Shown here: positions 7,966-16,237 of the stretch, one piece after another | Position numbering within the stretch: position 1 is the first letter of the stretch | Layout of the letters: every line of letters begins with the position of its first letter | Source: an uncultured Alphaproteobacteria bacterium | GTDB lineage: Bacteria > Pseudomonadota > Alphaproteobacteria > RF32 > CAG-239 | Direction of reading: 5' to 3' | DNA: 64,000 bases | NCBI GenBank assembly: GCA_944392835.1 | Contig: CALXYB010000006.1 | Span: 1-64,000, forward strand | Notes under the pieces: generated by a model | Told to the model about the DNA's origin: nothing | The model's input: the letters and a program-made list of their open reading frames with translations, nothing else | The model's database searches: none | Program-made: the position numbers and the translations under genes

Positions 7966-8071
7966 TTTTTTGACAAAAAAATAGACATTTAAAATTTAGT
8001 ATGCTAAAAACAAAAAAGTTTTTGGTATGATTTTAGATGTATTATATATAAACCTTTAAAATAATTATTTT

Positions 8072-9022
8072 ATGGAAACAAAAGCGAAGTTGGTTAAAGA
8101 TTTGATTACAAGTCTTAGCCTTTCAAAAGATGAAACACTTGAGGTTGTGTTGTTTTTGGTATCTGAAAAAAAGTTGGTCTTAGCTGATTTTCCCCAGATT
8201 CAGAGTAAGTTTAAGCAGGTTGTTGAATTACATGAGCAGCTTAATAAACGGTTTGAGGAGCTCTTGCAAAGGGATATGAGTTTGTTTGAGCAAGGTTCTG
8301 TATCTGTTGAAAAAACAACTGAAGTTAAGCCTAAAAGAAAGTATACCAAAAGAGCTAAGACAACTTCAAAGGAGGAAAAACCGAAGAGAAAATATACCAA
8401 GCGTAAGCAGCAGTCTTCTTCCGAGACTTTGGTATCTGAGACTGCAGACGAGACTTCATCCTCTCAGCAAGTTTTGACAGATAAAGTTGCAAGACAAGAG
8501 GCACCTTCTGTTGATATTTCTGGAAAAGTGTTTGCTCCAAAAGAGTCAAACAAAATTCAGAAAAAAGAACTATTGGAGCAAAATAGGAAGGAAACACGTC
8601 CCTCCAAAGAGGAGGTTGAAAGCTTAGCGATGGGTAAGGTTTTAAGATGTAAGCTTTTATATCAGACAAAAGAAGGGCTTCATCTTTCGGACAGGGCTCT
8701 TAATTCGGTTAATCCTGAAGGAGTGCAGGTTCCATACCGTATCAGTGGGAAGTTTTTTATCTTGCGGATTTATGATGAAGCGCAAGGAATGACCTTAAAA
8801 GAGGCTGTGGCTTATGCTAAAAAACTTCCGCGTTTGAATGATAAACCATGGATGGTGCTGACTCCACAACAAAAAGAAAGCTGTTTGGCGGTGAAGGATG
8901 ATTTGAATGAAGCCTTGAAAAAAGTCGGCGGCGATTTGTTTGAAGGCGGGTATTTAACTAATCCGCCGTCTTATGGTAGAAAAGGTGAAAAGATTCGTTT
9001 TGCGGTTGAGGTTGAATTGTAA
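8072..9022 (+). CDS. Unknown protein with two PKRKYTKR basic repeats, 316 aa
   Basis: The architecture is tripartite. Residues 1-70 are helical. Residues 80-185 are a low-complexity, Lys/Ser/Thr/Glu-rich linker with two copies of PKRKYTKR, at 87-94 and 104-111. Residues 185-316 form a globular C-terminal domain ending in strands (KIRFAVEVEL). The basic repeats resemble nucleic-acid-binding tails such as AT-hook or histone-like tails, so a DNA or RNA role is a guess. The ATG follows an A/T leader without Shine-Dalgarno; a TTGACA lies at 7970-7975 without a well-spaced -10. Confidence 0.65.
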   Translation: METKAKLVKDLITSLSLSKDETLEVVLFLVSEKKLVLADFPQIQSKFKQVVELHEQLNKRFEELLQRDMSLFEQGSVSVEKTTEVKPKRKYTKRAKTTSKEEKPKRKYTKRKQQSSSETLVSETADETSSSQQVLTDKVARQEAPSVDISGKVFAPKESNKIQKKELLEQNRKETRPSKEEVESLAMGKVLRCKLLYQTKEGLHLSDRALNSVNPEGVQVPYRISGKFFILRIYDEAQGMTLKEAVAYAKKLPRLNDKPWMVLTPQQKESCLAVKDDLNEALKKVGGDLFEGGYLTNPPSYGRKGEKIRFAVEVEL

Positions 9023-9038
9023 AATGAAGGACTTATAT

Positions 9039-9073
9039 CAAAAGCGTTTCTCTTAAGGGAAACGCTTTTTTTT
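9039..9073 (+). terminator. Rho-independent terminator
   Basis: AAAGCGTTTC (9041-9050) pairs exactly with GAAACGCTTT (9059-9068), and eight Ts follow. Confidence 0.9.
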
Positions 9074-9103
9074 GTTTTAGTAAAGGATAACCTAAACTTG
9101 GCA

Positions 9104-9133
9104 TTGATTACATGTAAAAAAATGTGCTATAAA
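9104..9133 (+). promoter_or_regulatory. Extended -10 promoter for the 9168 operon
   Basis: TTGATT (9104-9109), a spacer of 18, TATAAA (9128-9133), preceded by TGC, which makes an extended -10. Confidence 0.6.
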
Positions 9134-9167
9134 AATTCAGTGTTAATTTTAGTTGGAAGAGAGAACC

Positions 9168-9635
9168 ATGCTTAAAAATGACGTTGTTATAAGAAATGCA
9201 AAATTGGAAGATTTTGAGTTTATTTTGAAAGCAAATAAGGCTGTTTCGGAGAAAAGTTCTAATACGGTTCTTACGGATGTTGAAAGATTAAAAAAAGATT
9301 TGTTCTCAAGACCAGCTAAAGCAAAAGTTATTATTGCTGAGGTGGATGAAAAAGTTGTTGGAATGGCTATGTATTCAACGATTTTTTTGGCTAATGAAGG
9401 TGAGATGATGTGGGTTAGTCAGATGTATGTTGAACCACATTTCAGAAATCGTAAGCAATGGATTGCGCCGGCATTGATGGCTGAGTTGATTAAAATTGCT
9501 CAGAAAAAAGAATGGTCGTATATTTGTTGGGCGACAGATATCAGTAATAATATTCCTAAAAAATTATCTCAAAAACTGGGTGCGAAGGCTTTGGAAAACT
9601 TTGTGATGTTTGCATTGCCGCTTGAAGACAAATAA
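9168..9635 (+). CDS. GNAT-family N-acetyltransferase
   Basis: This is a 155-residue single-domain GNAT: VVIRNAKLEDFEFILKAN at the start, KVIIAEVDEKVVGMAMY as the central strands, then MMWVSQMYVEPHFRNRKQW, where the RNRKQW loop stands in the acetyl-CoA binding position. The end, SQKLGAKALENFVMFAL, is typical. The ATG at 9168 is preceded by GGAAGAGAG. It is the first gene of a likely operon with the phosphoesterase and acpS, with gaps of 14 and 18 bases. The substrate is unknown. Confidence 0.82.
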   Translation: MLKNDVVIRNAKLEDFEFILKANKAVSEKSSNTVLTDVERLKKDLFSRPAKAKVIIAEVDEKVVGMAMYSTIFLANEGEMMWVSQMYVEPHFRNRKQWIAPALMAELIKIAQKKEWSYICWATDISNNIPKKLSQKLGAKALENFVMFALPLEDK

Positions 9636-9649
9636 GGTAGCGTTGTTTT

Positions 9650-10648
9650 ATGAGCAGAAAGTGGAAAAGACGTTTGGGGCTTTGCGGATGGTGGCTTGTC
9701 TTTATTGCATTGTTTATGGTATCTGTTAGAAGCTTTGTTGTAGAGTCTTTTGAGAATGCAAAATATCGGAGTTTTTTGGCTCCGGCAGGAAAGATGTTTG
9801 CTCATAGTCAACAAAAGTTCTCTTTTGCTGCGGTTAGTGATACAGGGGCCAGAAATGAGCCGATTGAAAGAATCTTGGAAAGAATCAGACATAGTAAAGC
9901 AAAATTTGTGTTGTATGTCGGTGATTTAGTTCGTTATAGAAATCCGAGTCATTTTAAATGGATTGCAGATGAGATTGATGAAAAACTCGGGCATCTGCCT
10001 TTATATGCGGTTCCCGGTAATCATGAAATTTATTCGGTTAACGGAAAAGTTGATAAATCGTTGTATTATGAGTTGTTCGGGCAAGGATATTATTGGTTTA
10101 GCTACGGAGATGTGTTATTTATCGGCTTAGATTCTTCTACTTCTTTTTATGATGAAGAACAGTTGCAATGGTTGGAGAAAACACTTACAAAAATTAGGCC
10201 GCAATTTAAGTTTTGTGTTATTTTCTCTCATGTACCGCCGATTAATGTACGTGCGCCTAATGCGCATCGGCTGTTTGATGGTGCCAGAGAACGTTTTGCA
10301 AAAGTTATTGCGGGGAAAAATGTTAATTTGCTTATTTCGGGGCATGTTCATCATTTTTCCGAAAGTGAGTTTGCCGGTGTGCCGTTGGTTACGTTGCCAT
10401 CGTCAGGTCAACCCATACGTTCTGAAATACGAAAGTTTGGCTATGTGGAGTTCGGTTTTGGTCCGGATGGGGTCAGAAAAGTAAAACCGATTTATGTTAC
10501 CTCTGATGATGATATGGAACATCTGGAAGCCTTTATGAGCAATGCATTGGTTGATAAAATGATTAATTCTGTTGCAGTTTGGTTGTTTGTTATCGGCGGA
10601 AGTTTGATTGTTTTTAATATTTGGTTGAGAAGACGAAAGAAAAAATAA
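9650..10648 (+). CDS. Membrane-anchored metallophosphoesterase
   Basis: Calcineurin-like phosphoesterase motifs are present in order: D64 (SDTGAR), G91-D92 (GDLVRYRN), PGNHE at 122-126, FSHVPP with H194, and SGHVHH with H232 and H234. The first motif reads DxG instead of the usual DxH, so one metal ligand is missing or replaced. A membrane segment lies at about residues 12-27 and another at about 305-325, followed by a basic tail, so the catalytic domain probably faces the periplasm, tethered at both ends. Substrate unknown. It lies between a GNAT gene and acpS. Confidence 0.85.
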   Translation: MSRKWKRRLGLCGWWLVFIALFMVSVRSFVVESFENAKYRSFLAPAGKMFAHSQQKFSFAAVSDTGARNEPIERILERIRHSKAKFVLYVGDLVRYRNPSHFKWIADEIDEKLGHLPLYAVPGNHEIYSVNGKVDKSLYYELFGQGYYWFSYGDVLFIGLDSSTSFYDEEQLQWLEKTLTKIRPQFKFCVIFSHVPPINVRAPNAHRLFDGARERFAKVIAGKNVNLLISGHVHHFSESEFAGVPLVTLPSSGQPIRSEIRKFGYVEFGFGPDGVRKVKPIYVTSDDDMEHLEAFMSNALVDKMINSVAVWLFVIGGSLIVFNIWLRRRKKK

Positions 10649-10666
10649 TGCTGAGGAGAAATTAGG

Positions 10667-11023
10667 GTGCAATTTGGGGTCGGATGTGATGTTGAGGAAA
10701 TCAGACGTTTTGAACGGTTGGTAGAAAAAACGGAATTTGTACGTTTGGTCTATTTGCCTGAAGAAGAAAAATATTGCAGAGAAAAGACTATTTGTACTCA
10801 GCATTTTGCAGCTATATTTTGTGGAAAAGAGGCAATTATAAAAGCTTTGGGGTGTTTGAGGATTAATAATATAGGTTTTTTAGATATTGAAATTTTTCAT
10901 GCTCCAAATGGTTGTCCGCAAGCAAAATTGTTAAAAAAAGTCGGTTTTGACTTAGATATTAAAATCAGTTTATCGCATAGTAAAACAACAGCAATGGCGC
11001 AAGTTATTGTCTTGATTAATTAG
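10667..11023 (+). CDS. acpS: Holo-[acyl-carrier-protein] synthase AcpS
   Basis: AcpS transfers 4'-phosphopantetheine from CoA to a serine of acyl carrier protein. The magnesium site is recognisable: GVGCDVEEIRRF with Asp8, and GKEAIIKALG with Glu55. ISLSHSKTTAMAQVIVL is the conserved C-terminal strand region. The length of 118 is slightly short because the loop after KALG is contracted. Translation starts at a GTG 7 bases after GAGGAG. It is last in a three-gene cluster, away from the lepB/rnc/era neighbourhood where acpS often sits. Confidence 0.85.
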   Translation: MQFGVGCDVEEIRRFERLVEKTEFVRLVYLPEEEKYCREKTICTQHFAAIFCGKEAIIKALGCLRINNIGFLDIEIFHAPNGCPQAKLLKKVGFDLDIKISLSHSKTTAMAQVIVLIN

Positions 11024-11040
11024 TTTATTTTCTTGGATGT

Positions 11041-11081
11041 TTGACAAAAAAGCTATTGCACTTTTGAAAGAAAAGTGCAAT
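11041..11081. promoter_or_regulatory. TTGACA followed by an 11-bp hairpin
   Basis: TTGACA (11041-11046) is followed by a perfect inverted repeat, ATTGCACTTTT (11055-11065) and AAAAGTGCAAT (11071-11081), with a 5-base loop. AGCT on each side extends it around a bulge. The repeat covers the place where a -10 would lie and has no T-run, so an operator or leader hairpin is more likely than a terminator. Confidence 0.45.
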
Positions 11082-11117
11082 AAGCTACTGCGTTTAATTT
11101 AAAAATTTAGATAGATT

Positions 11118-11717
11118 ATGGTACAAAAAATTATTGTTTGCAGTCGGAGTCAGGAAAAAACCGACGAAGTCAGAGGTGTTTTGCAGAAATATGGAATAGA
11201 AGTTGTTTCCGTTGCTGATGTCGGAATTGAAAATTTGGATGATGTCAGGGATGTTGCTCGGCAGGTCGGTGCTTTGGTTGCGTTAGATGTCGCAAATATG
11301 ACCGGAGAATGTTGTTTATGCGATGATTGTATGTTGACAGTTAATGCTTTGACAGAACGGCAAAAAATGTTCAATCTGCGTATTGATGTTGAAAATGCTG
11401 ATAAGCAGATGGATGAAATCTTGGATTTTTTGAGCAAAAGTGATGAATATGACAGAAATGCCGTAATGACATGTGTTTTGGTCTTGGCTTTTCCTTCAAA
11501 CGGAGATAAGAAGCAAGAAACACACATGTTTTTGGGAGAGGTTAAAGGTCGTATTTCGTCGTTTAAGTATTCCGGTTCGGGAAATGATTTTGAACGGATT
11601 TTTTCTCCGAATGGTTATAACCAAACTTTGGCTCAAATTCAGATTGAAGAAAAAAATCAGATTTCTCACGTCGGTGGAGCTTTGCATGATTTGGCTGCAT
11701 TTTTGACAAATGAATGA
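11118..11717 (+). CDS. Divergent Ham1/RdgB-like nucleotide pyrophosphatase
   Basis: The layout follows the Ham1 family, which hydrolyses non-canonical purine nucleoside triphosphates. KIIVCSRSQEKTDEVRGVL corresponds to the N-terminal TxNxxK loop, CDDCMLTVNAL to DDSGLxVxAL, FLGEVKGRI to the central strand, and FSPNGYNQTLAQ plus KNQISHVGGAL to the substrate-binding end. The usual SHR arginine is replaced by Val, and GYDPxF by NDFERIF, so specificity has probably changed. No Shine-Dalgarno; the leader matches that of the 3384 gene. Confidence 0.7.
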   Translation: MVQKIIVCSRSQEKTDEVRGVLQKYGIEVVSVADVGIENLDDVRDVARQVGALVALDVANMTGECCLCDDCMLTVNALTERQKMFNLRIDVENADKQMDEILDFLSKSDEYDRNAVMTCVLVLAFPSNGDKKQETHMFLGEVKGRISSFKYSGSGNDFERIFSPNGYNQTLAQIQIEEKNQISHVGGALHDLAAFLTNE

Positions 11718-11737
11718 AAAGATTGTTTTCTTGAGGA

Positions 11738-11766
11738 AGAGGTTCAGTTATGAGCCTCTTTTTTTG
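11738..11766 (+). terminator. Rho-independent terminator
   Basis: GAGGTTCA pairs with TGAGCCTC (one wobble) around GTTA, and seven or more Ts follow. Confidence 0.85.
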
Positions 11767-11823
11767 TGGAGATTGACAGAAAATATGAAGTTGATTAAAT
11801 TAGCTTTTGAGTGAGGAGAAAAA

Positions 11824-12450
11824 ATGCCTGATTTTGAGTTGGAAAAAAGTTTGGATTGCATTGTTGCCGGAGTGGATGAGGCAGGGCGCGGACCTTGGGC
11901 TGGTCCGGTTGTCGCCGGTGCGGTGGTGATTGCCGACAAAAATTTGTGTTCGGAGCTCTTAGACGGGCTTGATGACTCTAAAAAAATATCCTCCAAAAAA
12001 CGCGAGGTTTTGTATGAAAAACTTCGTGAAGAAGAAAAACTCGGCAAAATTTATATCGGAATCGGACAGGCGAGTGCTGAAGAGATTGATAAATATAATA
12101 TTTTGCAAGCCACATTCTTGGCGATGAGACGTGCTACCGAAAATTTGAAGATTAAACCTGAATTTGCGATTGTGGATGGTAACCAAACGCCGAAAAATTT
12201 TCCTTGCCCAACCAAAACCGTGGTCAAAGGTGATGCGCGCTGTATGTCTATTGCCGCGGCTTCTATTGCGGCAAAAGTTTATCGTGACCATTTGATGGCT
12301 GATTTGGCGCAAAAATATCCGTATTATGTTTTTGAAAAAAATGCCGGTTATGGTACAAAAGCACATATTGAAGGCTTAAAACAACACGGAGTTACGCCGG
12401 AGCACAGAAAGTCTTATCGGCCGATTCAGGAAATTTTACAAAAAGCTTAA
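11824..12450 (+). CDS. rnhB: Ribonuclease HII
   Basis: RNase HII removes ribonucleotides and RNA primers from DNA hybrids. The signature GVDEAGRGPWAGPVVAGA gives catalytic Asp18 and Glu19. FAIVDGNQTP supplies the third acidic residue and KVYRDHLMADLA the fourth. AGYGTKAHIEGLKQHGVTP is the substrate-binding C-terminus. The length of 208 is standard. GAGGAG stands 5 bases before the ATG. In many Alphaproteobacteria rnhB directly precedes ccrM; here two unknown paralogues are inserted between them. Confidence 0.97.
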   Translation: MPDFELEKSLDCIVAGVDEAGRGPWAGPVVAGAVVIADKNLCSELLDGLDDSKKISSKKREVLYEKLREEEKLGKIYIGIGQASAEEIDKYNILQATFLAMRRATENLKIKPEFAIVDGNQTPKNFPCPTKTVVKGDARCMSIAAASIAAKVYRDHLMADLAQKYPYYVFEKNAGYGTKAHIEGLKQHGVTPEHRKSYRPIQEILQKA

Positions 12451-12457
12451 AGAAAAA

Positions 12458-12486
12458 TTGACAAAAAAATAAAATCACTTCATAAT
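12458..12486 (+). promoter_or_regulatory. Promoter of the 12532 gene
   Basis: TTGACA (12458-12463), a spacer of 17, CATAAT (12481-12486). The -10 is overlapped by the inverted repeat at 12482-12508. Confidence 0.7.
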
Positions 12487-12508
12487 TCGGTCAAATAAAC
12501 CGAATTAT
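12482..12508. promoter_or_regulatory. 10-bp inverted repeat over the -10 and start site
   Basis: ATAATTCGGT and ACCGAATTAT flank a 7-base loop. The position over the -10 and expected transcription start suggests a repressor site or a 5' mRNA hairpin. Confidence 0.5.
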
Positions 12509-12531
12509 TTAGTTTTTAAATTTTAGATATT

Positions 12532-13098
12532 ATGAACGCGAAAGAATTAACTCAAGCTCTGAATCAGATTCATCTTGAATGTAGTGTTATTGAAACTTTG
12601 CTTGCTCAATACAAAGCGCATGCAGGCAGTGAAAACATTAAACGTTTAGCCAGGTTGCTTTCGGACATTCATATGAACTTTATCAGTGATATCACCGATA
12701 AATGGTGTCGGGAAGAGTTGGAGCGGCAGATTGTAAAATATGCTGATGTTTGTCGGCAGATTATGTATAAGCCGCAGATAATCAGCAATAATCCGCCGAT
12801 GCTGGTTGATGTCTTCAATGTGTTGTTACGAAGTTCTTATAAGTATCTTTCTTGTGAGGATACGAAGCATGTGATGATTATAACGGCGAATATGATAGAA
12901 ATTGCCGATAGTCAATTATCGGAAGGCTTGTTTAATGAGCTCTTATATTGGTTTGAAGCATTGGATTTTGATGAGCCGTGGGAAGCCGTGGCCAGAATCC
13001 CCCGTGTCAAAGAAATGATACAAGAGGAACAAGACAAGATGATGCAACAGCATTTGGAAAGAGCCATTAAAAATGGTAAGAACTTTCCTAAGGCTTGA
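12532..13098 (+). CDS. Unknown helical protein, 188 aa (paralogue of the next gene)
   Basis: The family is not recognised. The protein is soluble, almost entirely helical and acidic. It is related along its whole length to the next gene: shared points are MN..(D/E)L..AL at the start, (A/D)(V/I)C...(M/L)KP near residue 85, YKYL near 105, IPR(V/F)(K/R) near 162, and a terminal K(N/A)GKN(F/L)P.A-like end. The ATG has no Shine-Dalgarno and follows an A/T leader of the same type as other unknown genes here. A good promoter with an overlapping palindrome lies upstream. Confidence 0.65.
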   Translation: MNAKELTQALNQIHLECSVIETLLAQYKAHAGSENIKRLARLLSDIHMNFISDITDKWCREELERQIVKYADVCRQIMYKPQIISNNPPMLVDVFNVLLRSSYKYLSCEDTKHVMIITANMIEIADSQLSEGLFNELLYWFEALDFDEPWEAVARIPRVKEMIQEEQDKMMQQHLERAIKNGKNFPKA

Positions 13099-13125
13099 TT
13101 GTTTAACCTCTAAAACTTTAATGCT

Positions 13126-13560
13126 ATGAATCAAGATGATATGAATAAGGCTCTGAAAAGACTATATTTGGTCTCGGAGCTGGCGGAAAACGTATGCTCG
13201 CAGATTGCTCATGAAGATGAATGGGGAAACAAGCTCTTGATGAGAGAGACCATTCTGAAGCTTATGGGGCAAAAAGATGATGGCAAAGTGAAAAATGATG
13301 AGGATTTAAAAATCTGGAATTATTCCATAATGTATCAATGTGTGATGCATTTTCAGGATATATGTTCTTGGATTTTGATGAAGCCCGAGTTATGCGAAAC
13401 ATATCCGCCTGTTTTCGGTCATTTATTTGCTCAGCTTTGTAAGCTTGAATACAAATATTTGGAAGGGATTACGATTGCTGAGCAAGTGGCAGAGGTGTTG
13501 CTTGTGTGGGAGAAAAAATTCCTGACAAAGATTTGGAAGAGATGTTTGGGGTTTTTCTGA
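13126..13560 (+). CDS. Unknown protein, paralogue of the 12532 product, cut by a frameshift
   Basis: As read, the frame gives 144 residues and ends in a Trp/Lys/Phe-rich tail (from about residue 131) that has no match in the 12532 paralogue. The first 130 residues do match. The paralogue's C-terminus continues in the -1 frame from the A6 run at 13513-13518. One extra A there, or a -1 ribosomal slip on AAA-AAA, would give a product of about 191 residues, the same size as the 188-residue paralogue. The gene starts 28 bases after its neighbour without a Shine-Dalgarno. A real deletion, a homopolymer sequencing error and programmed slippage are all possible. Confidence 0.6.
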   Translation: MNQDDMNKALKRLYLVSELAENVCSQIAHEDEWGNKLLMRETILKLMGQKDDGKVKNDEDLKIWNYSIMYQCVMHFQDICSWILMKPELCETYPPVFGHLFAQLCKLEYKYLEGITIAEQVAEVLLVWEKKFLTKIWKRCLGFF

Positions 13561-13700
13561 TTGAGAATCTTTGCTTGGATAAGTTAGAACAAATTCCTCG
13601 TTTCAGAAAGATTTTGGAGGCTGAAATGTTTGATGGTCTGCCCTCGGATGAAGAGTTAATGAGATATTTGTCGGGCGCGAAAAATTTGCCCTCGGCATAA
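13516..13700 (+). pseudogene. Frameshifted C-terminal remainder of the 13126 gene
   Basis: In the frame one base behind the 13126 gene the sequence reads IPDKDLEEMFGVFL, then LEQIPRFRKILEAE, then MRYLSGAKNLPSA. These align with LSEGLFNELL, VARIPRVKEMIQEE and LERAIKNGKNFPKA at the end of the 12532 product. It has no start codon with a ribosome site of its own (a GTG at 13506 is unsupported), so it is the rest of the same gene. Confidence 0.6.
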
Positions 13701-13712
13701 ACTAAAACAAAG

Positions 13713-13750
13713 AACGACTTTGCATAGTTGGTGCAGAGTCGTTTTTTTTT
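13713..13750 (+). terminator. Rho-independent terminator
   Basis: A 12-bp stem with one wobble (AACGACTTTGCA with TGCAGAGTCGTT) and a 7-base loop, followed by nine or more Ts. Confidence 0.9.
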
Positions 13751-13768
13751 GTTTGAAAAATTAGAAGG

Positions 13769-13793
13769 TTAAGGAATCAAAGGGATTCCTTAA
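13769..13793. promoter_or_regulatory. Palindrome with two GANTC sites upstream of ccrM
   Basis: A 10-bp inverted repeat (TTAAGGAATC and GATTCCTTAA, loop AAAGG) contains GAATC at 13774-13778 and GATTC at 13784-13788, both targets of CcrM itself. A T-run follows, so it could also terminate transcription. A TTAA-N7-ATAA at 13812-13826 loosely resembles a CtrA box. Control of ccrM by its own methylation is known in Caulobacter; applying it here is inference. Confidence 0.5.
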
Positions 13794-13871
13794 GATTTTT
13801 TTTGATTATTGTTAATAAATTTATAACCATCTATCTCGCATACTGTCAGCAGAGTGAGCATATAACCTTAG

Positions 13872-14984
<1,113 letters not shown>

Positions 14985-14989
14985 GCAAT

Positions 14990-15018
14990 TTAACCCGAGT
15001 TGAAAGCTCGGGTTTTTT
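14990..15018 (+). terminator. Rho-independent terminator after ccrM
   Basis: AACCCGAG pairs with CTCGGGTT around a 7-base loop, ending in six Ts. Confidence 0.9.
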
Positions 15019-15110
15019 GTAAAAAAATCTGATAAAATTATTGTATGGGAAAAATTTATGGTTTATATTCTTGGGAAGTGCAGAGTTTTTGGTAGAATTG
15101 AATAAAGTTA

Positions 15111-16235
15111 ATGCAAAAGTGGTATAAAAAAAATAATAAAAACACACATAGCCCCGTTGTAAAGAAAAATGATCAACCCGCTCAGAAAAATTTTGCGGCG
15201 ATTGATTTGGGAACAAATTCTTGCCGGTTGGTTATCGCCAGTCCGACACCGGCTTCTTTTCGTATTGTTGAAACTTTTTCTAAAATTACACGCTTGGGTG
15301 AGGGAATTATCAATGATAACGAACTTTCCCGTCCGGCAATGCGCCGTACCATTAACGCCTTAAAAGTCTGTGCCGGTGTGATTGAGGAATATGCACCGAT
15401 TTATCGTTCGCGTTTTGTGGCAACGGCAGCTTGCCGAAGAGCTAAAAACTGCAAAGAGTTTTTGGACTTGGTTAAAAAAGAAACCGGCTTGACGATTGAA
15501 ACGATTTCTTCCAAAGAAGAGTCTCGTTTGGCTGTTGTTGGGTGTATTCCGCTTTTGAATAGAAGCATTAAAAGAGCTTTGGTGTTTGATATCGGTGGCG
15601 GTTCTACGGAGATTTCTTTAGCGCGTATCACGAATAGTGGCAAGACCTTTATTGAGGGTTTTGTTTCTTTGCCTTATGGCGTGGTTACGGTGTCAGAGGC
15701 TTTCCCTTCGCAAGATATGACCAACTTGGCTTATGATACAATTATTGAAAGAACGCATAAGCTGCTTAAAGAGTTTGATGAAAAACACCAAATCAGTGAA
15801 GCAATTAAGCGACAAGAGATTCAGGTTATCGGAACTTCGGGAACGGTTACGGTTTTGGGTGCGGTTCATCTGAATTTGCCGCGCTATAACCGTTCGGCCG
15901 TGGATGGAATATCAATTACCAAGCAAGATGTGGATAGAGCTATTACCAAAATCAAACGCTTGGGCGATGAAGGGCGTAAAAAGCATCCGTGTATCGGTGC
16001 TCAGAAAGCTGATTTGACAATGGCCGGTTGCGCCATTATTGAAGGTTTATGCTCTTTTTGGCCGATTGAGGAGATTACGGTGGCAGATCGTGGTATTCGG
16101 GAAGGAATTCTGCTTGATTTAATGCACAGCAACCAAAATAAGCCGCATTTCGGAAAAAAGAAAAAAGTTCGTCCGCCTTTTAGGCGTTTTGGTGCGGATG
16201 CCGGAAAATTTGCTAAAACAAAACAGGAAAAATAA
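15111..16235 (+). CDS. Exopolyphosphatase / pppGpp phosphohydrolase (Ppx/GppA)
   Basis: This ASKHA-fold phosphatase acts on polyphosphate or pppGpp ends. The phosphate-1 loop is AAIDLGTNSCRLVIA at about residue 30 and the catalytic acid lies in SSKEESRLAV. LVFDIGGGSTEISL is phosphate-2 and VIGTSGTVTVLGAVH is the adenosine-side loop. Residues 1-27 form a basic, flexible extension, and the C-terminus is also Lys/Arg-rich. The length of 374 is shorter than the 500-residue enterobacterial Ppx, as usual in Alphaproteobacteria. It is followed 2 bases later by a second family member and then rlmE. Confidence 0.9.
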   Translation: MQKWYKKNNKNTHSPVVKKNDQPAQKNFAAIDLGTNSCRLVIASPTPASFRIVETFSKITRLGEGIINDNELSRPAMRRTINALKVCAGVIEEYAPIYRSRFVATAACRRAKNCKEFLDLVKKETGLTIETISSKEESRLAVVGCIPLLNRSIKRALVFDIGGGSTEISLARITNSGKTFIEGFVSLPYGVVTVSEAFPSQDMTNLAYDTIIERTHKLLKEFDEKHQISEAIKRQEIQVIGTSGTVTVLGAVHLNLPRYNRSAVDGISITKQDVDRAITKIKRLGDEGRKKHPCIGAQKADLTMAGCAIIEGLCSFWPIEEITVADRGIREGILLDLMHSNQNKPHFGKKKKVRPPFRRFGADAGKFAKTKQEK

Positions 16236-16237
16236 AA

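Noticed and set aside
13506..13700. Independent 64-residue gene starting at GTG 13506
   Set aside because: No ribosome site, overlap with the 13126 frame, and full alignment to the C-terminus of the 12532 paralogue show it is the frameshifted end of the preceding gene.
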